A model generated the notes under the pieces. The model saw nothing but the letters and a program-made list of their open reading frames with translations. It did no database searches and was not told the DNA's origin. 64,000 nt of DNA, from contig NZ_JAAIXZ010000032.1 in NCBI RefSeq assembly GCF_010894435.1, positions 24,632-88,631 on the forward strand, read 5' to 3'. The DNA is from Pyxidicoccus trucidator. Its GTDB lineage: Bacteria; Myxococcota; Myxococcia; Myxococcales; Myxococcaceae. Below are positions 25,224 to 34,003 of this stretch, in pieces. Position 1 is the stretch's first letter. Each line of letters starts with the position of its first letter. A program made the translations under genes and the position numbers.

Positions 25224-26456
25224 ATGGATGCGTACATTCTGGATGCGGTCCGGACTCCGAGGGCCCGGGCGAAGCCGGGGAAGGGCGCGCTCAGCGGGCT
25301 GCATCCGCAGGAGCTGCTGGCCCAGACGCTGCGACAGCTTCCGGCTCGCACGGCCGTGGACGTGTCGGACATCGACGACGTGGTGATTGGCTGCGTGTCC
25401 CAGGTGGAGGCCCAGGGCGCCAACATCGCCCGTCAGGCCGTGCTGGCCGCCGGTTGGCCCATCTCCGTGCCGGCTTTCACTCTCAACCGTTTCTGCGGCT
25501 CGGGCCTTCAGGCGCTGTCGCTGGCCGCCATGGGCGTGGCCTCGGGCGCGCAGCGGCTCGTCGTGGCCGGTGGCGTCGAGCAGATGAGCCGGCTGGGACT
25601 CAACGCCGATGGCGGCGGGACGGATGGGGGGAATACCCGGCTTCGGGAGAAGCTGTTCCAGGTGCCCCAGGGCATCTCCGCCGACCTCATCGCCACCCTG
25701 GAGGGGTTCTCTCGCGAGGAGCTGGATGCGTTTGGTCTGCGCTCGCAGCAGCTCGCCGTCCGGGCTCAGGCGGAGGGGCGATTCGGCCGGAGCCTGTTCC
25801 CGGTGAAGGACCCGGACTCCGGTGACGTGCTGCTGGCCGCGGATGACTCTCCTCGCGCGGACACCACTCGCGAGAAGCTGGCGGCGCTCTCTGCTTCCTT
25901 CATGCAGCTGGGGGCGCAGGTGGCGGGGCCCGGCGGGGAGACGCTGGATGCGCTGGCGGTGCGCGCGTGGCCTCGGGCTCGCGAGGTGCGGCACGTGCAC
26001 ACGGCGGGTACGTCCAGCGGCATCGTGGATGGCGCGGGGGCGATGCTGGTGGCCTCCGGTGAGTATGTGCGGGCGCATGGGCTGAAGCCTCGCGCTCGGG
26101 TGCGGGCCTTCTCCGCCGTGGGGAGTGACCCCGTGCTGATGCTCACCGGGCCGGCTCCCGCCGCGCTCAAGGCGCTCAAGGCCGCGGGCATGACGGCGCG
26201 TGACGTGGACCTGTGGGAAATCAACGAGGCCTTCGCGGCCGTGGTCCTGCAGACGGCGCGGGCGCTGGAGGTGGACCTGGAGCGCGTCAACGTCAACGGT
26301 GGCGCCATTGCCCTGGGACACCCGCTGGGTGCCACCGGGAGCATGCTGGTGGGCACGGCCGTGGATGAGCTGGAGCGGCGCGGCGGGACGGTGGCAGTGG
26401 TGGCGCTGTGCACCAGCGGCGGTCAGGCGGTGGCGGCGGTGCTGGAGCGCGTGTAG
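25224..26456 (+). CDS. Acetyl-CoA C-acyltransferase (thiolase)
   Basis: 410 residues from ATG 25224, with GGAGGGG at 25210-25216. All thiolase landmarks are present: nucleophilic Cys in LNRFCGSGLQ, EINEAFA, the His motif GGAIALGHPLGATG and the second Cys in LCTSGGQA. The family catalyses the thiolytic cleavage or Claisen condensation of acyl-CoAs in beta-oxidation; the substrate range is not visible, but the sequence resembles FadA-type 3-ketoacyl-CoA thiolases. The last 118 bases of the gene recur nearly identically at 27325-27442, and the accessory cassette lies between the two copies. Confidence 0.9.
   Translation: MDAYILDAVRTPRARAKPGKGALSGLHPQELLAQTLRQLPARTAVDVSDIDDVVIGCVSQVEAQGANIARQAVLAAGWPISVPAFTLNRFCGSGLQALSLAAMGVASGAQRLVVAGGVEQMSRLGLNADGGGTDGGNTRLREKLFQVPQGISADLIATLEGFSREELDAFGLRSQQLAVRAQAEGRFGRSLFPVKDPDSGDVLLAADDSPRADTTREKLAALSASFMQLGAQVAGPGGETLDALAVRAWPRAREVRHVHTAGTSSGIVDGAGAMLVASGEYVRAHGLKPRARVRAFSAVGSDPVLMLTGPAPAALKALKAAGMTARDVDLWEINEAFAAVVLQTARALEVDLERVNVNGGAIALGHPLGATGSMLVGTAVDELERRGGTVAVVALCTSGGQAVAAVLERV
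26339..26456 (+). repeat. 118-bp direct repeat, copy inside thiolase 3' end
   Basis: The last 118 bases of the thiolase gene, including the stop, match 27325-27442 with four mismatches (about 97 percent) and no gaps, offset 986 bases. Similarity stops exactly at the TAG codon, so the homologous block ends with the gene. Confidence 0.95.
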
Positions 26457-26459
26457 TCG

Positions 26460-26840
26460 CTACGTCAGGTCGTCCAGCCGCTCCAGTTGGCCTTCGGCGA
26501 TGCTCCGGTAATGGGGGACCTTTTCGATGGCGAGCAGGTCTTGCATCTGCTGCCGTGCTCCGTCGAGGTCCCCCTTTTCTTCACGGGTGTACATCCGGTC
26601 CAGGGCTCGTGAGAGCCGGTGAGAGCCCTCGCGGATGCGTGCCGCGATGTCCTGGAGCAGTGCGGTGGTGAGCTTCGCGCTCGCGAGGGCCGCGTCTACC
26701 TCGGCCGAGCTGATGGCTACCGTAGGCGCGGTGCGCCGCAACAGGTCGCACAGCTCGTCGGTGAGGGCCAGCGGCAGACCCCGCTGAACCTGGTTGTCGA
26801 GAGTCCAGATTTGATTCCAGTCCGCGTCGAAGTCCCGCAC
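26460..26840 (-). CDS. DUSAM-domain protein, candidate immunity partner
   Basis: 126 residues from GTG 26840, preceded by AGGTGA. Helical protein with the DUSAM pattern (a domain known from Stigmatella and Myxococcus): WNQIWTLDNQVQRG, ALTDELCDLLRRTAPTVAIS and a C-terminal IREGSHRLSRALDRMY region. It starts four bases after the lipoprotein stop, so the two form an operon. No signal peptide, thus predicted cytoplasmic. The tight coupling to a toxin-like lipoprotein suggests immunity, but DUSAM proteins have no established role. Confidence 0.6.
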   Translation of the reverse strand: MRDFDADWNQIWTLDNQVQRGLPLALTDELCDLLRRTAPTVAISSAEVDAALASAKLTTALLQDIAARIREGSHRLSRALDRMYTREEKGDLDGARQQMQDLLAIEKVPHYRSIAEGQLERLDDLT

Positions 26841-26844
26841 CGCT

Positions 26845-27273
26845 TCACCTCTTTGCCTTCCCGCGAGGTTCGCACATAGAGAACGGCCATTGTTGCTGGC
26901 CCTCACACCGTCGCAGGCAGGCGTAGCAGGGACCTACCCAGTCCGGCTTCGTCTTGCAGCGTACGAAGTTGCGGATGCAGTCCTGCTTCCACTCCGGTAG
27001 CGGGGCGTTGTTGGCGAAGTCGTCCTCGGAGGGGGCCTCATCCGCCTCATCGGACGGCTGCGCAGCTGCGAAGGCGGCCTCCATGGCCACCAAGGCGAGC
27101 AAGATTTCATCCTGAGATGCGGCACAGCTCTCCGCAGGTGTCAGGGGGAACTTCTTGACGCAACAGGCTATCGTTGAGTCTCCGGGACGGCATGCCGCCG
27201 AGGCCGCCGTCGCGCAGCCCGACGCAACGAGCCCCCATGGGATGACTGCGGCGAAAAGAAGCATGCGCTTCAT
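26845..27273 (-). CDS. SitA6-like small lipoprotein toxin
   Basis: 142 residues. The start at 27273 gives a lipoprotein signal (WGLVASGC, Cys20). The mature part is cysteine-rich: ACCVKKFPL, then an acidic linker, and a C-terminal motif with EWKQDCIRNFVRCKT, CYACLRRCEGQQ and PFSMC. The end resembles, from memory, lipoproteins called SitA6, which are delivered to neighbouring myxobacteria by TraA/TraB outer-membrane exchange and kill non-kin. Gene order (lipoprotein then small soluble protein) supports this. The mode of toxicity is unknown. The whole cassette lies between two direct copies of the thiolase 3' end. Confidence 0.55.
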   Translation of the reverse strand: MKRMLLFAAVIPWGLVASGCATAASAACRPGDSTIACCVKKFPLTPAESCAASQDEILLALVAMEAAFAAAQPSDEADEAPSEDDFANNAPLPEWKQDCIRNFVRCKTKPDWVGPCYACLRRCEGQQQWPFSMCEPRGKAKR

Positions 27274-27324
27274 GTCGGCGCAACGTATGGAAGCGCCCGT
27301 GGCGTAGCCAGGGAGAAATGGCTT

Positions 27325-27442
27325 GAGCCTGCTGGTGGGCACGGCCGTGGATGAGCTGGAGCGGCGCGGCGGGACGGTGGCCGTGGCGGCGCTGTGCACC
27401 AGTGGCGGTCAGGCGGTGGCGGCGGTGCTGGAGCGCGTGTAG
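27325..27442 (+). repeat. 118-bp direct repeat, orphan copy of thiolase 3' end
   Basis: Near-identical to the last 118 bases of the thiolase gene (26339-26456), ending in TAG. It is not attached to a gene: the flanking bases upstream belong to the leader of the toxin cassette. The next gene starts 24 bases after it, the spacing expected if thiolase and the isomerase were once directly adjacent. Confidence 0.95.
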
Positions 27443-27466
27443 ACCTCCGCTCCAGGAGGTCTCTAC

Positions 27467-28075
27467 ATGGTCGCGCCGCTGGAGTTCTGGTTCGAGTTCG
27501 GGAGCACCTACTCGTACGTGGGTGCCCTGCGCATCGAAGAGGAGTGCCGGGCCGCCGGCGTCCCGCTCGTGTGGAAGCCGTTCCTCCTGGGGCCTCTCTT
27601 CACCGCGCAGCTCGGTATCAAGGACTCGCCGTTCAATGCGAATCCTGTTCGCGGTCGGTACATGTGGCGCGACCTGGAGCGGCTGTGCGCGAAGCATGGC
27701 CTGCCCTGGCGCCGGCCGAGCGTGTTCCCTCGTGGCACCGTGCTCGCCTCCCGTGTGGCCTGCGCTGGCGAGCATCAGCCGTGGCTCGGGGACTTCATCC
27801 GCGCCGTGTTCCGCGCCAACTTCGCAGAGGATCGCGATATCTCGCAGTCGGTTGTCATTGCTGAGTTGCTGCGGGGGCTCGGTGTCGAGGCCGAGCCCGT
27901 GCTGGCGGCGGCCGTCACCGAGGAGAGCAAGGCGCGGCTTCGCGCGAGCACCGACCAGGCCGCTGCGCTGGGCATCTTCGGTGCTCCGAACTGCGTCACC
28001 CGGGGCGAGCTGTTCTTCGGACAGGACCGCATCGCTGACGCCATCGCCTGGGCCCTGGACGACGGCCGGGCGTAG
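27467..28075 (+). CDS. 2-hydroxychromene-2-carboxylate isomerase-like, DsbA fold
   Basis: 202 residues. The N-terminus LEFWFEFGSTYSYVGALR is the glutathione-type thioredoxin fold of 2-hydroxychromene-2-carboxylate isomerases: Ser replaces the CxxC of DsbA. The C-terminal half ends in LGIFGAPNCVTRGELFFGQDRI, also family-typical. The family isomerises aromatic ring-cleavage intermediates in naphthalene breakdown, but many members outside that pathway have unknown substrates; nothing in the neighbourhood points to aromatic degradation. AGGAGG lies just upstream of the start. Confidence 0.8.
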   Translation: MVAPLEFWFEFGSTYSYVGALRIEEECRAAGVPLVWKPFLLGPLFTAQLGIKDSPFNANPVRGRYMWRDLERLCAKHGLPWRRPSVFPRGTVLASRVACAGEHQPWLGDFIRAVFRANFAEDRDISQSVVIAELLRGLGVEAEPVLAAAVTEESKARLRASTDQAAALGIFGAPNCVTRGELFFGQDRIADAIAWALDDGRA

Positions 28076-28080
28076 GCGGG

Positions 28081-28992
28081 CTATCCCGAGGTGGCTTCCC
28101 GCAGCGCCATCCTTTCGAGCCAGTCCGCCGCTTCGTCCCAGGCGGCTCTCGGCATCGTGGAGCGGAACCAGCCGAAGTGGCCGATGCGCTCCATTCCAAG
28201 CTCTGCCGGGGTGCGGCGCACATGCTCGCGGTGGGCTCGGGGGTAGTAGTCGAGCAGGCCCCGGACCGCGGCCTCCGGCGCGTACTCGTCGTCCGTGAAG
28301 CTGTAGAGCCTCAGCGGCACTCGGAGTTGCTCGTTGTAGGGCCTCAGCGGTTCGCCGCTGTCGTCGGACACGTAGTGGGGGCTGCGGCACCAACGAGCCC
28401 ACTGCTTTGCGATTCCCGCCGGCAGGTTCCCCATGCCGAAGAGTTTTCCCGGGAAGTAGCCCAGCGTCGCCAGCGAGAGGGGCGTCACCACGTACCAGGT
28501 CAGCGCAAGCTGTAGCGCGTCGCGGCCCCGCCAGTTCCTCCACCAGCCGTGCGACGAGCCAATCAGCAGCACGGCACGGAAGCGAGACACCGTGTCCGCG
28601 AGCCCCAGCATCTGACCTCCCGCCGAGTGGCCCACCACCGCGAGCCGGTGCCGCGGAAAGCGCGTGGCGAGCCAGTCCGTGACGCCGGGTGCGTCCCGCT
28701 CGCCCCAGTCCTGGAAGCGCGCTTCACGGAGCGCCTCCTCCTCCATCCGTGAGCCCCCCATACCCCGGTAGTCGTAGGTGAGGACTCCGAAGCCCCGGTC
28801 CGCGAGGTAGCGCGCGAAGGCGTCGTAGTACCGGCGCGGCACCGCCGTTCCCGGGTTGATTTGAAGGGCGACTCCGTTGCTCCAGTTTCCCTGGTACATC
28901 GTCGCCGCCAGCGGCTGGCCGTCTCTCGCGAGGACCTGGACCTCCTCGACTCGCACCGGGGCGGGGGAGGGGGCTTCGCTTCCGAGCATCAT
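28081..28992 (-). CDS. Alpha/beta hydrolase
   Basis: 303 residues. The fold is clear: nucleophile Ser in the elbow VVGHSAGG, His in the late GHFGWFR segment, and an Asp in SFTDDEYAP. The oxyanion loop is INPGTAVPRRYY. It resembles Ser hydrolases of the type often encoded beside TetR regulators; the substrate is unknown. Its start overlaps the stop of the TetR gene by four bases (ATGA), so it is the second gene of that operon and would be under the same repressor. Confidence 0.75.
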   Translation of the reverse strand: MMLGSEAPSPAPVRVEEVQVLARDGQPLAATMYQGNWSNGVALQINPGTAVPRRYYDAFARYLADRGFGVLTYDYRGMGGSRMEEEALREARFQDWGERDAPGVTDWLATRFPRHRLAVVGHSAGGQMLGLADTVSRFRAVLLIGSSHGWWRNWRGRDALQLALTWYVVTPLSLATLGYFPGKLFGMGNLPAGIAKQWARWCRSPHYVSDDSGEPLRPYNEQLRVPLRLYSFTDDEYAPEAAVRGLLDYYPRAHREHVRRTPAELGMERIGHFGWFRSTMPRAAWDEAADWLERMALREATSG

Positions 28993-29609
28993 GACGACCT
29001 CCCGGCGGGTGACTCGGGGCGCAGGCTCTTCCAGGCGGCGTCGGCCAGGACCTTCTCAATGCCGGCCTTCAGCTCGCCCCGACCGCTGGCCCAGTAGCGG
29101 AGCAGCTCCTGCGCGGGCCCGATCAGCAGGGGCAGATACGCCGTCGTCGGGAGGCGGAGGAGGTGTCCCTCCTTCGCGTATTCCTTCAGCCTCGCGTAGC
29201 CGTCGCGCACGAAGCCTCCCGTGGCTTCCTGGACCTCCGGCTCCGCCGCGGAGACAGCTTCGTCCCGGCGCATCTGGATGAGATAGCGCGCGGCCTCCGG
29301 GTTCGCTCGCGACCAGGCGATGTGGTGGGTGACGACTGCTCGCACGAAGCCCTCCGCGTCGTGCTCACGCTCCAGGCGCGCGCGCAGCGCCTCCTGATGC
29401 TGGCGCAGGCAGTCGATGTACAGCGCCACCGCGATGCCCTCCTTCGCTCCGAAGTGGTGGTAGACACTGCCCACGCTGGCCCCGCTCACCTTGCGGATGT
29501 CCTCGATGGTCGTCGCCGCCCACCCCAGCCGGGTGAAGCACTCGAGCGCCGCATCCAGGATGGCGCGGCGGCTTCGCTCCCCCACCGCGCTTCGACGTTC
29601 CTTCTCCAT
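28989..29609 (-). CDS. TetR/AcrR-family repressor, autoregulated
   Basis: 206 residues with an N-terminal helix-turn-helix (RAILDAALECFTRLGWAATT, then VSGASVGSVYHHFGAKEGI). The C-terminal half is a TetR_C ligand domain. It heads a two-gene operon with the alpha/beta hydrolase (four-base overlap). The start codon at 29609 is so close to the predicted promoter that the transcript would begin at or next to the AUG, and no ribosome site exists, so translation is probably leaderless. Two overlapping inverted repeats in that promoter are probable binding sites of this protein itself. Confidence 0.8.
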   Translation of the reverse strand: MEKERRSAVGERSRRAILDAALECFTRLGWAATTIEDIRKVSGASVGSVYHHFGAKEGIAVALYIDCLRQHQEALRARLEREHDAEGFVRAVVTHHIAWSRANPEAARYLIQMRRDEAVSAAEPEVQEATGGFVRDGYARLKEYAKEGHLLRLPTTAYLPLLIGPAQELLRYWASGRGELKAGIEKVLADAAWKSLRPESPAGRSS

Positions 29610-29611
29610 GA

Positions 29612-29645
29612 CTAGAATATGGTTCTAGAATCCCGTTCTAGTCAA
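29612..29645 (-). promoter_or_regulatory. Promoter with tandem TetR-type operators
   Basis: CTAGAA-N5-TTCTAG occurs twice in tandem, arms at 29612-29617/29623-29628 and 29625-29630/29636-29641, with 13-base period. On the minus strand a promoter fits the same bases: TTGACT (29640-29645) and CATATT (29616-29621) with an 18-base spacer. The palindromes fill the spacer, so repressor binding would block the promoter. Confidence 0.65.
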
Positions 29646-29742
29646 ATGCCGGCCGCCGCTCGCCTGCTGCCCTTGCAGGGCTGCCGGCGAGCCGGTCGCG
29701 GAGGCGTGGTAGGGTTTTGCCTCCACGGGGGAAATCCTTCAC

Positions 29743-32700
29743 ATGGACCTGGAAGCCGAGCTCCGCATCGCGCTGGCGGAGGGGTTCGTCTCGCGCGAAG
29801 AGGCGGACGCGTTGCTGGAGGAGGCTCGCCGGCGGGGGCGGGGGCTGCTGGAGTTGCTCGTGGAGCGGGGCCGCGTGTCCGAGGCGGTGGTCGCTCCGTT
29901 GCTGGGCGGGGTGCCTCCTGCTCCGGCACAGGATGCCGCCGCGACGATGTCGCTCGCGGGAAGCCCCCCTCTCGCGGAGCGCCCCGACGCCGGGCCCGCC
30001 TTCCCGGTGCCCGGGTGGGAGCGCTACCAGCCCGTGCGCTTCCTGGGCCAGGGCGGCATGGGCAAGGTCTTCCTCGCGTATGACCCACGCCTGCGCCGCC
30101 AGGTCGCCCTGAAGTTCGTCATCGGCTCCGCACCCGAGCTGGTGCGCCGCCTGCTGGGCGAGGCCTCCGCGCAGGCGCGCGTGGAGCATGAGCGCGTGTG
30201 CAAGGTGTACGAGGTGGGCGAGGTCCAGGGCCACCCCTACATCGCCATGCAGTACGTGGACGGCCAGCCGCTCCATCTGCTCGCGCCCGAGCTCACCGTG
30301 GAGCAGAAGGCACTGGTGATGCGCGACGTCACCGAGGGCGTTCATGCCGCCCACCGGGCCGGGCTCATCCACCGGGACATCAAGCCCTCCAACATCCTGG
30401 TGGAGCGCGCCGAGGACGGCCGGCTCCGGCCCTACGTCATGGACTTCGGCCTGGCGCGGGACTGGAAGGAGGGCGTCACCGCCACCGGCTCCGTGCTGGG
30501 CACGCCGCACTACATGGCCCCCGAGCAGGCCCGGGGCGAGGTGTCCCGGTTGGACAGGCGCGCGGACGTCTACAGCCTGGGCGCCACGCTGTACCACCTG
30601 CTGACGAACCAGGCCCCCATCTCTGGAGCCAATGCCCTGGAGGTGCTCGCCAACGTGGCCACCGTGGAGCCCCGGCCGCCGCGCGCGCTGGACGCGGACA
30701 TTCCCGTGGACCTGGAGGCCATCGTCCTCAAGTGCCTGGAGAAGGAGCGCGGCGCCCGCTACGGCTCGGCGCGGGAGCTGGCCGAGGAGCTGGAGCGCTT
30801 CGTTTCGGGAGCGCCCGTGCGCGCGCGCTCCGCCGGGCCGGGTTACCGCTTGCGCAAGCGGCTGCGCAAGCACCGGGTGCTCGCCAGCGTCGTCACCGTG
30901 GCGCTGGTGCTGACCGGCGCCGCGCTGGGACAGGCCGCGTACACCCGCCAGGAGGCCGCCCGGCGCGAGCGCCTGGCCCGACGCTTCACCGAGCAGGTGG
31001 AGCGAGTCGAGGCGCTGGCCCGCTACTCCGGCCTGTCCCGGCTGCATGACACGCGCGAGGACCGCGAGGAGCTGCGCGCGCGCCTGGAGGCGCTTGCGGG
31101 GGAGGTGCGCGAGGCGGGTGCCCTGGGCGCCGGGCCGGGGCAGTACGCGCTGGGGCGCGGCTTCCTGGCCCTGGGCGACGAGGCCACGGCGCGCGGACAC
31201 CTGGAGGCCGCGTGGCGCGAGGGCTACCGCGAGCCTCGCGTCGCCTGGGCGCTGGCGCTGGTGGTGGGCCACCTGTACCAGGAGGCGCTGCTGGACGTGG
31301 AGCGCCTGTCGGACGCCACCCAGCGCACGGCGCGCCGCGAGGCCCTGGCGCGCGACTACCGCGAGCCGGCCCTGACCTGGCTGCGCGCGAGCGAGGGCGC
31401 GGAGGTGCCCTCCCCGGACTATGTCGCGGCGCTGCTCGCCTTCTATGAAGACCGGCTGGACGAGGCGCTGGCACGGCTGGAGACCGCGGGGCAGCGGCGG
31501 GCGTGGTTCCACGAGGCGCACCTGCTGCGCGGCGACATCCTCCAGACGCGGGCCGCGCGGCGCTGGAACACGGGGGACCGGGACGGGGCGCTGGCGGACC
31601 TGGAGGCCGGCCGCCGGGCCTGCGCGGACGCCGCCGCCACTGCCGAGAGCGTGCCCGAGGTCCACTTCGCGCTGGCGAGGCTGGAGTACACGGCGCTGGT
31701 GATGGAGCTGTATGGCCGGGGGGACGTCCTTCCGCCCTACACGCGGGGCCTGGAGGCGGTGGCGCGGGCGCTCGCGGTCGATGCCGGCTCCGCGTGGGCG
31801 AAGGTGCTGGAGGCGCGCTTCCACAACCGGCTGGCGGAGCACGGGATGATGCGGGGCGAGGATGTCGAGGCGCTCCTCCAGAAGGCGATGGCCGCCGCGA
31901 GGGAGGCGCTGGCCCTGCGTTCCGAGCCCGTCAAGGCGCGCAAGGAGCTGGGGCAGAGCCTGCGGCGCCAGGCCCGCGCCCTGGAGGCCCGGGGGCTGGA
32001 CCCCAGCGAGCCGCTGCGGCTGGCGATTGAAGCGCTGGAGGGAGTCCCCGAGAAGGCGCGGGACTACGAGCTGCACGCCACGCTCGGCCTGGTCTTCAGC
32101 ATCCAGGCCGACCGCGCCGAGGCCACGGGAGGAGACCCGCTGCCCGCTCGCGGGCGGGCCATCAACGCCTACCGCGAGGCCATCCGCCTGAACGAGCAGC
32201 TGCCGGACGCCTGGCTCAACCTGGGGACGAACCATCTGTCGCGGGCCACACTCCCGAGCGCGCCGGACGCCGAGGGGGACCTGGAAGGGGCCCGCGTCGC
32301 GCTGGAGAAGGCGCGGGCGCTCAACCCGGGGAACTTCGTGACGTACTTCCTGGGAGGCCAACTCCACCAGGAGCTGGCCGGGCGTCGCATGCGCCAGGGG
32401 GGAGACGCCCGGCCGGACCTGGAGACGGCCCTGGACCTGTACCAGCGTGGCATCGCCATCAACGCGCGCATTCCCCAGTTCCACCATGGGGGGAGCGCGG
32501 TGTTGCTGGACCTGGCGCGCGAGGCCTGGGACCGGGGAGGGGACCCGTTCTCCCTGCTGGAGCGGGCCCGGGCCATGTGCGTGCAGGCCATCGCCGTGGC
32601 CCCCAGGCAGGGCTATGGACAGAACAACCTGGGCGAGGTGCATGCCGCGCGCGCGCTGTACCGCTGGAGGCTGGGCGAGGACCCGGAGTCCGACGTCCGC

Positions 32701-33354
32701 GCGGCCGAGGCGGCCTACCGCGAGGCGGTCGCGCTGTTGCCCGGCATGGCCCACCCCTGGGCCAACCTGGCGAAGGTGCACCACCTGCGCGCCGCCTTCG
32801 CACTGGAGCATGGGCGCGACACGGCTCCGGCGCTGGCGAAGGCCGACGCGGCCCTTCGTGAGGTCTTCGCCCGCAATCCCGAGGAGGCCCAGGCCTGGCT
32901 GTTCCAGGGCCGGGTCCACGAGGTGCGTGCCCGCTGGCTGGCCTCACGCGGACAGCAGGCGCGCGCGGGCGACGCCTTCGAGGAGGCGGCACGGGCCTTC
33001 GAGAAGGCGCTCCAGCTCAAGCCCGGGCGCCAGGACTACCAGGTCGCCTTCGGTCAGTTCTGCCGTGAACGCGCCCTCTGGGCGGAGGCCTCGGCGGAGG
33101 CTCCAGGGCCATGGCTGGAGCGGGGGCTGGGCGTGGCGGACACGCTGCTCGCCGCGCGCCCGGAGTGGGCGGAGGCGCTGCTGCTGCGTGCGAGCCTGCT
33201 GAGGGTGAAGGACCTAGGGGCGCCCGCTTCCGGTGCGTTGGGGGTCGGCGGGCACCGCATGCGGAAGGACGCGGATGCGGCGCTCGCGCGAAACCCCCAC
33301 CTGATGCACGTGTGGGCGCGGCAGGAGGCCTCGGGGGGCCTGGCAGCGCCTTGA
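29743..33354 (+). CDS. Ser/Thr protein kinase with C-terminal TPR array
   Basis: 1203 residues; GGGGGAAA lies about eight bases upstream of the ATG. The N-terminal 80 residues are a helical extension. The kinase domain runs from about 95 (Gly-loop GQGGMGKV, Lys124 in VALKF), HRDIKPSN at 210-217 with catalytic Asp212, DFG at 234. A single membrane helix lies near 380-400. The remaining 800 residues are TPR-like helical hairpins with Ala/Leu/Glu periodicity (for example AIRLNEQLPDAWLNLGTNHL). So it is a membrane-bound Hanks-type kinase whose TPR region would face the periplasm and bind partners; targets are unknown. Confidence 0.85.
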   Translation: MDLEAELRIALAEGFVSREEADALLEEARRRGRGLLELLVERGRVSEAVVAPLLGGVPPAPAQDAAATMSLAGSPPLAERPDAGPAFPVPGWERYQPVRFLGQGGMGKVFLAYDPRLRRQVALKFVIGSAPELVRRLLGEASAQARVEHERVCKVYEVGEVQGHPYIAMQYVDGQPLHLLAPELTVEQKALVMRDVTEGVHAAHRAGLIHRDIKPSNILVERAEDGRLRPYVMDFGLARDWKEGVTATGSVLGTPHYMAPEQARGEVSRLDRRADVYSLGATLYHLLTNQAPISGANALEVLANVATVEPRPPRALDADIPVDLEAIVLKCLEKERGARYGSARELAEELERFVSGAPVRARSAGPGYRLRKRLRKHRVLASVVTVALVLTGAALGQAAYTRQEAARRERLARRFTEQVERVEALARYSGLSRLHDTREDREELRARLEALAGEVREAGALGAGPGQYALGRGFLALGDEATARGHLEAAWREGYREPRVAWALALVVGHLYQEALLDVERLSDATQRTARREALARDYREPALTWLRASEGAEVPSPDYVAALLAFYEDRLDEALARLETAGQRRAWFHEAHLLRGDILQTRAARRWNTGDRDGALADLEAGRRACADAAATAESVPEVHFALARLEYTALVMELYGRGDVLPPYTRGLEAVARALAVDAGSAWAKVLEARFHNRLAEHGMMRGEDVEALLQKAMAAAREALALRSEPVKARKELGQSLRRQARALEARGLDPSEPLRLAIEALEGVPEKARDYELHATLGLVFSIQADRAEATGGDPLPARGRAINAYREAIRLNEQLPDAWLNLGTNHLSRATLPSAPDAEGDLEGARVALEKARALNPGNFVTYFLGGQLHQELAGRRMRQGGDARPDLETALDLYQRGIAINARIPQFHHGGSAVLLDLAREAWDRGGDPFSLLERARAMCVQAIAVAPRQGYGQNNLGEVHAARALYRWRLGEDPESDVRAAEAAYREAVALLPGMAHPWANLAKVHHLRAAFALEHGRDTAPALAKADAALREVFARNPEEAQAWLFQGRVHEVRARWLASRGQQARAGDAFEEAARAFEKALQLKPGRQDYQVAFGQFCRERALWAEASAEAPGPWLERGLGVADTLLAARPEWAEALLLRASLLRVKDLGAPASGALGVGGHRMRKDADAALARNPHLMHVWARQEASGGLAAP

Positions 33355-33361
33355 GGTGGGT

Positions 33362-34003
33362 CTACCTGACCGCTGGGGGATCTCCCCCTACTGTCGTGGC
33401 CACCTCCAGCTTGCCGGTGAGGACCTCCTCGATGGCGTCGCCCTCCTTGGGGACACGGGGGAGACTGCAGGCGCTGAACATCGAATAGTCGGTTGTCTTG
33501 CTACCGGCCTGAGAGGCGATGGGCAGATCGCAATAGTCATCCTTCGCTCGGAGGATGATGGCATAGGTTTTTGTCTTTTCACTGAACGTTACCCAGCTGT
33601 CGTGAGACGCGTGTTCGGGGCCGCAATGAGGCTTCTGGGCAGAGGAGAAGAACGCTCCATCGGTCTTGACAATGTAGACAACGGGACCGTGGGTGCATTT
33701 CGAGGCGAAACGCACCGTCCCGCCAGGGGCGACGCAACCGGTTTCACCTTTGGGCTTCAACGGGGTGTCATCCAGTTCGAGGATAGACTGGACGCTGATA
33801 GTGGAACCCTGGCTGCTCTTGCACCGCAGGGTCGAATTGACCAGGTCATTCCTGGTGGTTCCGACCGTGCCCGGGTGCTTCGCTGGGGGCGCGGAGTGCT
33901 GTGTGGAGGCACACCCCACCAGCCCCAGCAGCAGCACCGCCATCGCCCAAGGAGTACTCCGCGCCCTCGAACCGTCCGACATCCTCGACTCGTTTCTGCT
34001 CAT
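33362..34003 (-). CDS. Lipoprotein of unknown function, lower GC
   Basis: 213 residues. Start set at ATG 34003, with GGAGG upstream; it gives a lipoprotein signal ending at a Cys (VLLLGLVGC). The mature protein has four or more cysteines (RCKSSQ, GCVAPGG, KCTHGP, YCDLP, ACSLP) and beta-rich character. The coding DNA has clearly more A and T than its neighbours, a sign of foreign origin. I recognise no domain. It is convergent with the kinase-TPR gene, stops seven bases apart. Confidence 0.65.
   Translation of the reverse strand: MSRNESRMSDGSRARSTPWAMAVLLLGLVGCASTQHSAPPAKHPGTVGTTRNDLVNSTLRCKSSQGSTISVQSILELDDTPLKPKGETGCVAPGGTVRFASKCTHGPVVYIVKTDGAFFSSAQKPHCGPEHASHDSWVTFSEKTKTYAIILRAKDDYCDLPIASQAGSKTTDYSMFSACSLPRVPKEGDAIEEVLTGKLEVATTVGGDPPAVR

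Noticed and set aside
29638..32919. 1093-codon open frame on the minus strand
   Set aside because: It is antisense to the kinase-TPR gene, an effect of high GC at third positions; the protein is Arg/Gln/His-rich and has no domain or ribosome site.
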